DNA of 64,000 nucleotides from an uncultured Flavobacteriaceae bacterium (GCA_905480425.1 CAJQQG010000011.1:1-64000); one strand, 5' to 3'. Positions 46,420-55,590 are shown, counted from the stretch's first letter. Made by a program: numbers and translations. Notes: generated by a model from the letters alone, not told the origin.

Positions 46420-49400
46420 TTATTCCAAAACTTTATTGTCTAGTATATCTGTGAATAATGCTACACTCTTATTATAGTCTTTTTCTTGTTGTTTGTAAAA
46501 AGAATCACTCCCATAAATCTTTGTTAGCTGTAAAAGATATTGGTAGTTTAAAAATTCATCTTTTATTCGCTTAATTAATTGAAGTTGATTTTCAGCAGAA
46601 AACTGGCTATATAACTGAAGTCTTTTTGAAAATTCTAATGCTATTTTCACGCTTAACGACTCTGCCATTTCTGTATCATCTTCAATAAAATATCCTTCTA
46701 CAAAATCGATAAGACTTGTATTGTATTCATAGTCACCATATAAATATTTAAAAGGATTTGAAGCCGCAAGGAATTGATTTAATGTTGAGGCAAGATCTGC
46801 TTTTTCAGCATGTTTTAAATCTGCCTCTATCAACGCACGATAACGTTCAATTTCAGTAATAATTTCTTCACCAAGGGAGTACTGTAGATCTGCATCTAAA
46901 GAGCTAAAATACTCTAAACGATCACTATATTTATAGGCAATAGCTTTGGATAGCGCCTGTGCTTTATTATTTTCATTAAGACTGTAATATCCATCAACAA
47001 AAGGAACCATTAAGCTATAATATCCAAAATAATTAAGCGGCATTTTTTCAAGAGCTAAGTCTATAACGTCAATAGCTTTATCTGCTTTTCCTTCTTCAAT
47101 CAGCTTTTCTGAAAGACGTGCCATATTACTTCTGAATGAAATACTGTTTTTTCTTGTTTCTGGATCATGATAAATAAATGGGCTCTCAGAATTTCCCCAT
47201 TCCCATTGCATTACAATATCATACATTAAATCGGTATCAATCCTTCCCATTAGGTAAGGATTGTCTTTTCCTATATCTGTTTTTATAGGAACTAATTTAT
47301 ATACGAGTCCTTCTAGTTGTAGATACTTTTTCATCCATAAATACTCAGAGTCAGAAAAACTACCTCCAGTAAAATAAATAGGACGTTTCCAATCATTGTT
47401 GGCTACAATATCTAGCATCATCATTTGATTTTTAAGAATGGCACTTTCCGGTAAATCAATATCGATATATGGTACTATTTTATCTGAATCTTTCGGGCTG
47501 ACGATTCCACTTTTTAATACATTTTCTTTGTTTACGGGTATTCGAATTTTTCGATTAGGATAATAAATTCCTTCGCGTTGACTTTCAGGAAGCTGGTTTA
47601 CATCTCTTCCAGTTTTTAATAATAAATCCTTGATTTTAGTTCGTGGGTCATCACTTGCCACCCAATTCATAAAATCCTTAATATCCCATCGTATAGAATC
47701 CAGACGTTCATCAGGTTGATAACGAATTACATCTCGAACTCCATAGGCATATAAATCATGAGTCATTTGTGAAGGAATTGGCTCACTTTCATAAGTTTTA
47801 CGTTTCATCTGGTCAATATACCAGTCAGTGCCTAAAAGGCTTGAATTAATAGTTCTTACATCGGTACGATATTCTTCAATATCTTGGGCATACCAAAGGG
47901 CAAAAGTATCATTATCACCAATAGTAAATATCATGGCTCCTGTGTCTTTTTGAATAGACTGTAAGTATGATCGCGCCATAGATTGTGCAGTATATCTATC
48001 GGAGCGGTCATGATCATCCCAGTTTTGGTATCCCATGAGTACGGGGACACTTAATAAACAGAGAATCACAATGGAAGGTTGCAAAACCTTTGACTTTAAG
48101 AATTGTTTAGCCTTATGAATCAAAGCCATACAGCCAAGGCCAATCCAAATAGCATACACGTAAAATGAGCCAACTAATGCATAATCTCGTTCTCTAGGTT
48201 CAAAAGGCCGTTCGTTTAAGTAGACCTTAAGTGCAATGCCCGTAAACAAGAAAAAAAGCATTAACACCCAAAACCGCTTTGGATCCTGCTCATATAAAAA
48301 GTACAATCCAATAAGTCCTAATATAAATGGAAGGAAAAAATATGTATTTCTTGCTTTATTAGAAAGTGCATCATCATCAAGCTCTGCTTGATTTCCTAAA
48401 CGTAATTCATCAACAAAAGGAATCCCACTTAGCCAGTTTCCATTTAACACATTGTATTCTCCTTGGATGTCATTTTGACGACCAGTAAAATTCCACATAA
48501 AGTAGCGCCCGTACATATATACTAATTGGTACTCAAAGAAAAATCGCAGGTTAGAAAAAAATGTTGGTTTTTCAATATTTAGATAAGGACTAAGGGTTTT
48601 AAGAAATTCATGGTATTGATCTCCACTAACAGCACCCTCTTCAATATCTTCTTTAAAATCTTTTACTCGTTTTTGAAGCTGTGGGTTGGAGCGGTAGGAT
48701 GATTTGATTGAAAATTCCAATGGTTCAGTAAAATTCATATAGTTTCCTGCGTGTTCACTACTCCACAAACGAGGAAGTAAACCATTGTGAGCACTATTTG
48801 AATTGTAGCGTGCATCTTCCCAAAAATTCACAATTTTATAACGGCCTGTTGTATAATCTCTTTCGTATTTTGGCTTGTCATCTATAAAAGGTTCTTCAGG
48901 ATCTTGCCCTGCATAGATATCAGAAAACATTGGACCATAAAATAATTTAGTTTCCGGATATTGTTCTAGATTATAATAAGCTAAAAGCAATCTTGCATCT
49001 GAAGGAGAATTTTCGTTAATGACTGTATTCGCATTGGCACGAATTGGAATCATAATCCATGATGAAAAACCAAGCAATACAAAAAGAACAGAAAGTACTC
49101 CCGTGTTAAGGTTTACCCAATTTTTTTTGTCTGTAAGACGCAGTGTGTAATAGAAAAAGAAAATAAAAACAAGGGCAGCAAAAACAGTTCCGCTATTAAA
49201 AGGTAAGCCAATTGAATTCACAAAAAATACTTCTGCTTTTCCAAAAAATGCTAAGGTGAGGGGTAACAACAATTTAAAAATAAACAGCAAAATAGCAGTT
49301 GCAATTAAATTGGCATATATAAATCCTTTAACTGTAACTTTTCTGTAATTTTTAAAATAGTAAATCATTCCCAATGCAGGAATAGTAAGTAGGCCCATAA

Positions 49401-49977
49401 AGTGAACTCCAAAAGAAAGGCCTATTACAAAAGCAATCATCAAAAGCCAGCGATCACCCCGGGAAGTATTCATTTCTTGTTCCCATCGTAATCCCATCCA
49501 AAATAATATCGATAAAATTAAAGTGGCCATAGCATAAACCTCGGTTTCAACCGCGTTAAACCAAAAACTGTCTGAAAAGCAAAATGCTAATGATCCAACG
49601 GCTGCACTTCCAAAAAAACCAATGCGTTCAGAAACTGAATCTAGAGTTTTGAATGAGGGTAGCTTTTGGAGTAGTAAGGTTAAAGTCCAGAATAAAAAAA
49701 GAATGGTAAAAGCACTTGAAAAAACGGACATGAAATTGACCATTAGCGCGATTTGTTGAGGCCCAGTTGCGAAAAGAGCAAAGAAGGCACCAATCATTTG
49801 AAATAATGGAGCACCTGGAGGATGACCAACTTGAAGCTTAGCAGAAGTAGCAATATATTCTCCAGCATCCCAAAAACTAGCTGTAGGTTCAACGGTACTT
49901 CCAAAAGTGAATAGGGCAATAGCAAAAACAGTCCAACCTATGCCAAGGTTCCAAATACGGTATGTTTTGTCAGTCAT
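46420..49977 (-). CDS. DUF2723 polytopic membrane protein (GT-C glycosyltransferase-like)
   Basis: 1185 residues from the ATG giving MTDKTYRIWNLGIGW; a longer ORF start adds 4. The first about 330 residues and a block at about 520-640 are membrane helices. The first periplasmic loop has WDAGEYIATSAKLQVGHPPG, with the D37-x2-E40 and HPPG pattern of the DUF2723/PMT-like family. The last 500 residues are soluble, with TPR-like helices near the end. The family is thought to transfer mannose or other sugars to exported proteins or lipids, unproven here. Large and widespread in Bacteroidetes. Confidence 0.85.
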   Translation of the reverse strand: MTDKTYRIWNLGIGWTVFAIALFTFGSTVEPTASFWDAGEYIATSAKLQVGHPPGAPLFQMIGAFFALFATGPQQIALMVNFMSVFSSAFTILFLFWTLTLLLQKLPSFKTLDSVSERIGFFGSAAVGSLAFCFSDSFWFNAVETEVYAMATLILSILFWMGLRWEQEMNTSRGDRWLLMIAFVIGLSFGVHFMGLLTIPALGMIYYFKNYRKVTVKGFIYANLIATAILLFIFKLLLPLTLAFFGKAEVFFVNSIGLPFNSGTVFAALVFIFFFYYTLRLTDKKNWVNLNTGVLSVLFVLLGFSSWIMIPIRANANTVINENSPSDARLLLAYYNLEQYPETKLFYGPMFSDIYAGQDPEEPFIDDKPKYERDYTTGRYKIVNFWEDARYNSNSAHNGLLPRLWSSEHAGNYMNFTEPLEFSIKSSYRSNPQLQKRVKDFKEDIEEGAVSGDQYHEFLKTLSPYLNIEKPTFFSNLRFFFEYQLVYMYGRYFMWNFTGRQNDIQGEYNVLNGNWLSGIPFVDELRLGNQAELDDDALSNKARNTYFFLPFILGLIGLYFLYEQDPKRFWVLMLFFLFTGIALKVYLNERPFEPRERDYALVGSFYVYAIWIGLGCMALIHKAKQFLKSKVLQPSIVILCLLSVPVLMGYQNWDDHDRSDRYTAQSMARSYLQSIQKDTGAMIFTIGDNDTFALWYAQDIEEYRTDVRTINSSLLGTDWYIDQMKRKTYESEPIPSQMTHDLYAYGVRDVIRYQPDERLDSIRWDIKDFMNWVASDDPRTKIKDLLLKTGRDVNQLPESQREGIYYPNRKIRIPVNKENVLKSGIVSPKDSDKIVPYIDIDLPESAILKNQMMMLDIVANNDWKRPIYFTGGSFSDSEYLWMKKYLQLEGLVYKLVPIKTDIGKDNPYLMGRIDTDLMYDIVMQWEWGNSESPFIYHDPETRKNSISFRSNMARLSEKLIEEGKADKAIDVIDLALEKMPLNYFGYYSLMVPFVDGYYSLNENNKAQALSKAIAYKYSDRLEYFSSLDADLQYSLGEEIITEIERYRALIEADLKHAEKADLASTLNQFLAASNPFKYLYGDYEYNTSLIDFVEGYFIEDDTEMAESLSVKIALEFSKRLQLYSQFSAENQLQLIKRIKDEFLNYQYLLQLTKIYGSDSFYKQQEKDYNKSVALFTDILDNKVLE

Positions 49978-50064
49978 TTTTGAGATCAAAATTTAGAAAA
50001 CGAAGATAAGTATAAATGAAGCAATATAAAATCATTACAATTTGTTTAATAGGGTATAATAAAA

Positions 50065-50568
50065 TCATATTTTTTCAAATCGCCCTAGGAGACTATTTTT
50101 TTGAACTTCGTTCCAAAGAAACGATTGTCCTTGCATAGTTATGTAAACATCTTGGGTTAGAGTTTGAACATATGAAAGCGCACAGCCTAAGTTGAAAAAA
50201 CCATCAGAGGAGCCTCCAAAGGCATACGGGATCATTGCCCCGGTTAGTAGTATGGTTTTATTCTTCAAATTCGCCTTTGCTAATGCTTTTGCTGTAGCTA
50301 CCATCTTATCAGTACCATGTGTAATGACAATTTTTTGACAAGGACTATTCTGGCAAGCCACTATAATTTGATCAGTTTCTTTGACTCCCATTTCAAGGCT
50401 ATCCATCATCATTAACGTTTCAACCTGAATATCAAGTTGGCACCTGCTTCTTTTTAACATTTCCGGTAAATGTGTCTCTTTGAAATATAAGGTGCCCTCT
50501 ATGTAATCATAACTTTTGTCAAAGGTACCTCCGGTAATAAAAATCTGAATGGTTTTTTCTTGTTTCAC
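50065..50568 (-). CDS. Short asparaginase-domain protein
   Basis: 167 residues corresponding only to the N-terminal catalytic domain of type I/II L-asparaginases (usually about 330). Both nucleophile-region threonines (TGGTFDK and THGTDKM), the Asp after the second, and the Lys before ILLTGAM are kept, so the active-site set is complete while the C-terminal domain is absent. Such one-domain forms are known as a family; I see no decayed second half downstream. Start is GTG; a -7 element lies 20 bases ahead. Confidence 0.82.
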   Translation of the reverse strand: MKQEKTIQIFITGGTFDKSYDYIEGTLYFKETHLPEMLKRSRCQLDIQVETLMMMDSLEMGVKETDQIIVACQNSPCQKIVITHGTDKMVATAKALAKANLKNKTILLTGAMIPYAFGGSSDGFFNLGCALSYVQTLTQDVYITMQGQSFLWNEVQKNSLLGRFEKI

Positions 50569-50587
50569 GAGTTTTTTTGTTGATTAT

Positions 50588-50595
50588 CAAAAATA
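50588..50595 (-). promoter_or_regulatory. -7 element of the asparaginase-domain gene
   Basis: Minus-strand TATTTTTG matches TAnnTTTG, 19 bases ahead of the GTG start and divergent from the tRNA promoter. Confidence 0.4.
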
Positions 50596-50635
50596 GATTG
50601 ATTAGTCATATTAAAGTTTAAATTACCTTAAAAAG

Positions 50636-50666
50636 TTGTTCTTAAAAAAACTTTCATGTAAATTTG
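50636..50666 (+). promoter_or_regulatory. Promoter of tRNA-Gln (TTG-N20-TAAATTTG)
   Basis: A -33 TTG at 50636-50638 and a -7 TAAATTTG at 50659-50666, separated by 20 bases, match the Bacteroidetes housekeeping consensus TTG-N19/20-TAnnTTTG. The -7 box ends 9 bases before the mature tRNA. This is the clearest promoter in the window. Confidence 0.75.
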
Positions 50667-50675
50667 CCACGCTTT

Positions 50676-50748
50676 TGGCCCATGGTGTAACTGGCAACAC
50701 GTCGGTTTTTGGTACCGAAGAGTCTAGGTTCGAGCCCTAGTGGGCCAA
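50676..50748 (+). tRNA. tRNA-Gln (anticodon TTG)
   Basis: A full cloverleaf: acceptor TGGCCCA/TGGGCCA (50676-50682 with 50741-50747), D stem GTGT/ACAC, anticodon stem TCGGT/ACCGA closing a 7-base loop TTTTGGT with anticodon TTG at 50709-50711, T arm CTAGG-TTCGAGC-CCTAG, and discriminator A. CCA is not encoded. Single tRNA, with its own promoter and terminator. Confidence 0.96.
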
Positions 50749-50760
50749 CAATAGCAATTA

Positions 50761-50790
50761 AAAACCTCCTTTTTAAAGGAGGTTTTTTTT
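50761..50790 (+). terminator. Rho-independent terminator after tRNA-Gln
   Basis: AAAACCTCCTT and AAGGAGGTTTT form a strong stem around a short T/A loop, followed by a continuous T run. Starts 12 bases after the tRNA. Confidence 0.88.
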
Positions 50791-50968
50791 ATTAAAAAGA
50801 TTGTTTGGGAAAATATAACCACCCTTGGTGATTTGTTGATTTTATTAATATCTATACTTTAATAATGACTTCTTGGAATTAATGGTTTTTCCTTATGAGT
50901 TCCAAACCAATCGTTTTGGCACCTTTTTTTTGATATAAAAGTATTCTTGATCTTGAGTAATTAGAAAA

Positions 50969-52432
50969 TCAAATCCCTTGAATGTAACTACCTAATGAGT
51001 CTTTAAATTGAAACCCTTCCAGAGTTCTATACTTATTTAATTTTTTATTAGCCTCTAGTCCCCAAAGTAAAAATTCCATCATAAAGTAACGATCTTCAAT
51101 GCTACAATTTTTTTGATACGTATCGATAATTGACTCAATACCCTTTACCTGCTCAAGGGTTTGCTTGTATTCTTTTTCAGCCAGAGAATCTTCAAGAATT
51201 AATTCATTATTTTTAAAAAACCATCTTAAAAGTTTATCATAGGGTCCATCTTCTTCTTGTTTGTCAAGTTTTTCTATTTTAGGAAAATAATCTGGAAAAA
51301 TTGTTTTGATTGATTCTGAAATTAAATGATATGATATTTGTTCAGCACCTTCTTGTTCCCCTTCGTAAACCAACTCTATTTTTCCATTAATGGCTGGAAT
51401 TACTCCAAGAAAATCTACAAGACGAATGCTAGTCTTTTGATCTCCGCTTATAAGTAATCTTCTTTCTGCAGTACTGATAAGGTTTTCCATTGCAGTGATA
51501 CTCATACGAGCACTTACCCCACTTTTTGAGTCTACAAATTCACTTTTTCGAGCTTCAAAACCAATTTGTTCCAAAATATCACGCGCTAATTCAGGAATAT
51601 GAATCATGTTTTTTTTCTCTTTACTGACAATAACTTCTTGGGTAGTAATTGCCTTGGCAATATCTCTGGTATGAGGATAATGGGTTAGTATTTGGGATCC
51701 AATACGATCTTTTAAAGGTGTTACAATGCTTCCCCTATTAGTATAGTCTTCCGGATTGGCGGTAAAAATTAATTGTGGAGTTATAGGTAGCCTTACTTTG
51801 AATCCACGAATTTGAATTTCCTTTTCTTGTAGAATTGAGAAAAGGGCTACTTGGATACGTGCCTGTAAATCGGGTAGTTCATTTAAAACAAAAATACATC
51901 TATGTGCCCTTGGAATCATTCCGAAGTGAATCACGCGTTCGTCAGCATAGGAGAGCTTTAAATTGGATGCTTTAATAGGATCTACATCACCAATTAAATC
52001 TGCTACTGTTACATCGGGTGTTGCTAATTTTTCAAAAAAACGTTCATTTCGATGCAACCAACTAACGGGTGAAGCGTCACCCTGAGCTGCAATTATCTCT
52101 ATTGCCTCATTGCTAACGGGATCTAGTGGATCATCATTGACTTCAGATCCTTCAATAACAGGAACCCATTCGTTTAATAATTGGGTCATTTGTTTAGCTA
52201 AACGAGTTTTAGCTTGCCCGCGTAATCCAAGTAAATTAATGTTATGCCCTGACAAAATAGCGCGTTCAATATCGGGAATTACGGTATTTTCATAACCAAT
52301 TAAACCTTCAAAAGTGCTATTTCCGCTTTTAAGATGTTGACGAAGGTTTTGCGCCATTTCTTCTTGAATGGTTAAGGGTGTATACCCACTTTTTTTTAGT
52401 GCACCTAGGGTAGTATTTTCTTTTCTTGTCAT
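50969..52432 (-). CDS. AAA+ ATPase, magnesium-chelatase BchI/MoxR type
   Basis: 487 residues. Walker A GLRGQAKT (69-76), Walker B ending in N184-E185 (FVLNELPDL), a DRIG arginine-finger region (PLKDRIGSQI), and the inserted helical hairpins of the helix-2-insert clade. The C-terminal about 130 residues are acidic and helical. Paired with a vWA gene 15 bases upstream on the same strand, as in BchI/BchD and MoxR/vWA chaperone systems that remodel or metallate a protein partner. The client is unknown. No cobalt or magnesium chelatase large subunit is in the window. Confidence 0.87.
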   Translation of the reverse strand: MTRKENTTLGALKKSGYTPLTIQEEMAQNLRQHLKSGNSTFEGLIGYENTVIPDIERAILSGHNINLLGLRGQAKTRLAKQMTQLLNEWVPVIEGSEVNDDPLDPVSNEAIEIIAAQGDASPVSWLHRNERFFEKLATPDVTVADLIGDVDPIKASNLKLSYADERVIHFGMIPRAHRCIFVLNELPDLQARIQVALFSILQEKEIQIRGFKVRLPITPQLIFTANPEDYTNRGSIVTPLKDRIGSQILTHYPHTRDIAKAITTQEVIVSKEKKNMIHIPELARDILEQIGFEARKSEFVDSKSGVSARMSITAMENLISTAERRLLISGDQKTSIRLVDFLGVIPAINGKIELVYEGEQEGAEQISYHLISESIKTIFPDYFPKIEKLDKQEEDGPYDKLLRWFFKNNELILEDSLAEKEYKQTLEQVKGIESIIDTYQKNCSIEDRYFMMEFLLWGLEANKKLNKYRTLEGFQFKDSLGSYIQGI

Positions 52433-52447
52433 AAATATTATTGATAG

Positions 52448-53572
52448 TTATTCTAAACGCTTTTTTCTATTTTTTTCATAATCCTCAAAAATCATTTCTC
52501 CCAATCCTTTGAGACCAGTAAAAAATGCTTTTCCTTGATTTGCTTCTGTAAATTCCCTCACAAATTGCTTTAAATAAGGATCTTGAGCAATCATAAAAGT
52601 AGTGATAGGAATGTGTAATTTTTTTGCACGCTGTGCCATTGTGTAGCATTTTTCTACAATAGTTTCATCTAAGCCAACACTGTTTTTATAATAAGTTCCA
52701 TCGGACATTTTCAAACAACTTGGTTTTCCATCGGTAATCATGAAAATCTGCTTATTTGTATTCTTTTTTCTTCTAAGCATATCCATTGCTAATTCAAGTC
52801 CTGCAACTGTATTTGTATGGTAAGGTCCTACCTCTAAATAGGGAATATCCTTTACAGCAATAGGTCTAGCGTCATTTCCGAAAACTAAAATATCGAGAGT
52901 ATCTTTTGGGTAACGTGTGGTAATTAATTCCGCTAGTGCCATAGCAACTTTTTTAGCTGGGGTAATCCGATCTTCTCCATAGAGAATCATGCTGTGGCTA
53001 ATATCAATCATCAGCACTGTACTCATTTGTGTTTTATAAAAAGAATCTTCAATGACAAGATCTTCATTTTGAAGAGTAAAATCATTCCCCATTGATCTTA
53101 TTTGAGCATTCTTGATGCTTTCTGTAACGGCAATTCTATCTAGGCTATCTCCGAATTGGTATGCTTTAAACTCACCAGTATGGTCTTGTCCTTGTCCAGA
53201 TTTATTTGTTTTGTGGTTTCCAGAGCTTGTTTTTTTGAGTTGCCCAAAAATTTGATTTAATGCATGCTCTCTTAACAATTTTTCAGTTTTGGCAGTAAGG
53301 CTAAACCCATCTCCTTTTCCACCACTCCCTAATGAAGGCTGTATGTAGTCTTTTTCCTTTAAATCTTCAATAAAATCGTCAATACTATAATCCTCATCTG
53401 TAAGATGGTATTCTTTATCCAACTCTCTAAGCCAGTCAATGGCTTCATCAAAATCTCCAGAAGTATGTGTAATAAGTTCTTTAAAAATTTCAAACAACTT
53501 TTCAAAGGGTGTTTGCACTTTAGCAAGATGTTTGGTAAATCGAATGCCTGAAGCATTTTTTTTAAATTTCAT
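52448..53572 (-). CDS. vWA-domain protein paired with the AAA+ ATPase
   Basis: 374 residues. An N-terminal acidic helical region (about 1-110), a low-complexity linker (KKTSSGNHKTNKSGQGQD), then a von Willebrand A domain about 183-360. Its MIDAS motif is D190-I-S192-H-S194, with later metal residues in MITDGKPS. Likely the substrate-recruiting partner of the downstream ATPase. First gene of the pair; its 290-base upstream gap is shared with rimP. Confidence 0.87.
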   Translation of the reverse strand: MKFKKNASGIRFTKHLAKVQTPFEKLFEIFKELITHTSGDFDEAIDWLRELDKEYHLTDEDYSIDDFIEDLKEKDYIQPSLGSGGKGDGFSLTAKTEKLLREHALNQIFGQLKKTSSGNHKTNKSGQGQDHTGEFKAYQFGDSLDRIAVTESIKNAQIRSMGNDFTLQNEDLVIEDSFYKTQMSTVLMIDISHSMILYGEDRITPAKKVAMALAELITTRYPKDTLDILVFGNDARPIAVKDIPYLEVGPYHTNTVAGLELAMDMLRRKKNTNKQIFMITDGKPSCLKMSDGTYYKNSVGLDETIVEKCYTMAQRAKKLHIPITTFMIAQDPYLKQFVREFTEANQGKAFFTGLKGLGEMIFEDYEKNRKKRLE

Positions 53573-53795
53573 AATTCTCCAAAATTAAGTAATATTTAAG
53601 GAGTAAATCATACTTCTATTTTTTTTTAAAGGTTAATTTTAAATTGATAAACTTCATTTAAAACATCTCTTTTATTAACAGAAAAAATCTAGTATTAAAT
53701 TAAATTAGAATCTTTGGTTTATATATAAAAGTAATAAGAAGAATCTTAAAGCATTAAAAAAAAGAGGGGGGAGATGTTTTTTACATAATAATGTA

Positions 53796-53803
53796 TATAT
53801 TTG
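53796..53803 (+). promoter_or_regulatory. rimP: -7 element of the rimP-nusA-infB operon
   Basis: TATATTTG matches TAnnTTTG, 59 bases ahead of the rimP ATG. The leader that follows contains an imperfect hairpin (GGAGACT/AGTCCC, about 53832-53850) and a T run of ten just before the start. The rest of the 290-base gap (53573-53862) is AT-rich with no gene seen. Confidence 0.45.
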
Positions 53804-53862
53804 CACAAATTATTGAACTAATATATAATAAGAGGAGACTATTAGTCCCTTTTTTTTTTGGT

Positions 53863-54324
53863 ATGAATTTTCGTTCTCAAGTTGAAACTCTATTACAAGC
53901 TGCCTTAGAAGAGGATAAGGCACTCTTTCTTATTGATTTAAAAATAGGGAGTGATAACAGTATCCACATTACCTTAGATGGCGATCAAGGGGTAACTTTA
54001 AAAGACTGCATGAACGTAAGTAGAGCTATTGAACACAATATTGATCGTGAAGAGCATGATTTTTCACTCGAAGTGGCTTCGGCTGGAGTGGGAAGTCCAC
54101 TCCAAAACATTAGACAATACGTAAATAATAAAGGACGTAAACTTCGTGTTGAACTTGAAGGTGAGCCAACTATTGAAGGTACACTTAGCGATGCAAATGA
54201 AAAGGAGATTACTCTTACGTGGAAACAAAGAGAACCAAAGCCTATAGGCAATGGAAAAACAACAGTAACAAAAAATAAAACACTTTCGTATGATGAGGTC
54301 ATTATCGCGAAAGTCCTAGTTTAA
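53863..54324 (+). CDS. rimP: Ribosome maturation factor RimP
   Basis: Assists 30S subunit assembly. 153 residues from the ATG giving MNFRSQVETLLQAAL; an upstream ORF start at 53791 overlaps the promoter element and is rejected. The RimP signatures are GDQGVTLKDCMNVSRAIEHNID and LEVASAGVGSPL (family LEVSSPG-xx-PL), with a C-terminal SH3-like barrel (GRKLRVEL ... GTLSDANEKEITL). First of the rimP-nusA-infB translation operon. Confidence 0.93.
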   Translation: MNFRSQVETLLQAALEEDKALFLIDLKIGSDNSIHITLDGDQGVTLKDCMNVSRAIEHNIDREEHDFSLEVASAGVGSPLQNIRQYVNNKGRKLRVELEGEPTIEGTLSDANEKEITLTWKQREPKPIGNGKTTVTKNKTLSYDEVIIAKVLV

Positions 54325-54340
54325 AAGAAAATAGTTGAAT

Positions 54341-55573
54341 ATGGAAAACCTAGCCTTAATTGATTCTTTTTCAGAATTTAAAGACGATAAACTAATAGAT
54401 CGTGTGACACTCATGGTTATTCTTGAAGATGTTTTTAAAAACACTTTAAAGCGTAAGTTTGGGTCAGACGAAAACTTTGATATTATTATAAATCCTGACA
54501 AAGGTGATTTAGAAATCTGGAGAAACCGAGTGGTTGTTAAAGACGGAATGGTAGAAGATTCAAATCAAGAGATTGAGCTTTCAGAAGCACGTTTAATTGA
54601 GCCTGATTTTGAGGTAGGGGAAGACGTTTCTGAAGAAGTGAAAATCGTTGATTTAGGAAGAAGATCCATTCAGTATTTAAGACAAAATCTTGTAGCTAAA
54701 ATATTTGAACATGACAGCACAACTATTTTCAAGCAATTCAAAGATCGTGAAGGAGAATTGTACACTGCTGAAGTTCACCATATTAGAAGTAGAGAAATCA
54801 TCCTTTTAGATGACGATGGTAATGAAATAATTTTACCTAAAGACCGTCAAATTCCTAGTGATTTTTTCAGAAAAGGTGATAACATAAGAGGAATTATTGA
54901 ATTAGTTGAATTGCGCGGAAATAAGCCAAGAATTATTCTTTCAAGGACTTCGCCTATTTTTCTTGAAAAATTATTTGAACAAGAAATTCCAGAAGTATTT
55001 GATGGCTTAATTACCATTAAAAAAGCAGTACGAATTCCTGGAGAAAAAGCAAAAGTAGCCGTTGATTCTTATGATGACAGAATTGATCCAGTTGGTGCTT
55101 GTGTTGGGATGAAAGGCTCCAGAATACATGGAATTGTTCGTGAACTAGGTAATGAAAATATTGACGTAATTAATTATACTAATAACATACAACTTTTTAT
55201 TTCTCGTGCGCTTAGTCCTGCAAAAGTGAATTCATTAAAAATCAATGAAGAAACCAAACGGGTAGAGGTTTTTTTAAATTCTGAGGAAGTTTCTAAGGCC
55301 ATTGGAAAAGGAGGAGCAAATATCCGACTAGCTGGTAAGCTTACAGGATATGAAATTGATGTTTTTAGAGAAGGTATTGAAGAGGATATTGAATTAAAAG
55401 AATTTAGCGACGAAATAGAAGGATGGGTGATTGAAGAATTCAAAAAAGTAGGTTTAGACACTGCAAAAAGCGTGTTAGAGTTAGATGTTGCTGATTTAAT
55501 TAAAAGAACGGATCTTGAAGAGGAGACTGTTAAAGACGTGCTAAGAATACTTAACGAAGAATTTGAAAAATAG
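54341..55573 (+). CDS. nusA: Transcription termination/antitermination factor NusA
   Basis: Binds RNA polymerase and nascent RNA. 410 residues from the ATG giving MENLALIDSFSEFK: an N-terminal RNAP-binding domain, an S1 domain about 130-200, and two KH domains (VGACVGMKGSRIHGI and SKAIGKGGANIRLAGKLTG). A short acidic C-terminal tail ends with a helix-hairpin-like VADLIKRTDLEEETVKDVL. Shorter than E. coli NusA (495), as usual for Bacteroidetes. 16 bases after rimP. Confidence 0.95.
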   Translation: MENLALIDSFSEFKDDKLIDRVTLMVILEDVFKNTLKRKFGSDENFDIIINPDKGDLEIWRNRVVVKDGMVEDSNQEIELSEARLIEPDFEVGEDVSEEVKIVDLGRRSIQYLRQNLVAKIFEHDSTTIFKQFKDREGELYTAEVHHIRSREIILLDDDGNEIILPKDRQIPSDFFRKGDNIRGIIELVELRGNKPRIILSRTSPIFLEKLFEQEIPEVFDGLITIKKAVRIPGEKAKVAVDSYDDRIDPVGACVGMKGSRIHGIVRELGNENIDVINYTNNIQLFISRALSPAKVNSLKINEETKRVEVFLNSEEVSKAIGKGGANIRLAGKLTGYEIDVFREGIEEDIELKEFSDEIEGWVIEEFKKVGLDTAKSVLELDVADLIKRTDLEEETVKDVLRILNEEFEK

Positions 55574-55590
55574 ACTGCAGAAATAATTCT

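Noticed and set aside
50676-50748. tRNA-Gln as a possible integration (att) site
   Set aside because: I found no repeat of the tRNA 3' end elsewhere in the window, and no integrase or phage genes are nearby.
50879-50968. Minus-strand stretch after the AAA+ gene stop reading ...ILLYQKKGAKTIGLELIRKN, reminiscent of a GNAT C-terminus
   Set aside because: Only about 30 codons, no upstream domain, and the AAA+ protein ends at its normal place; not enough to call a remnant.
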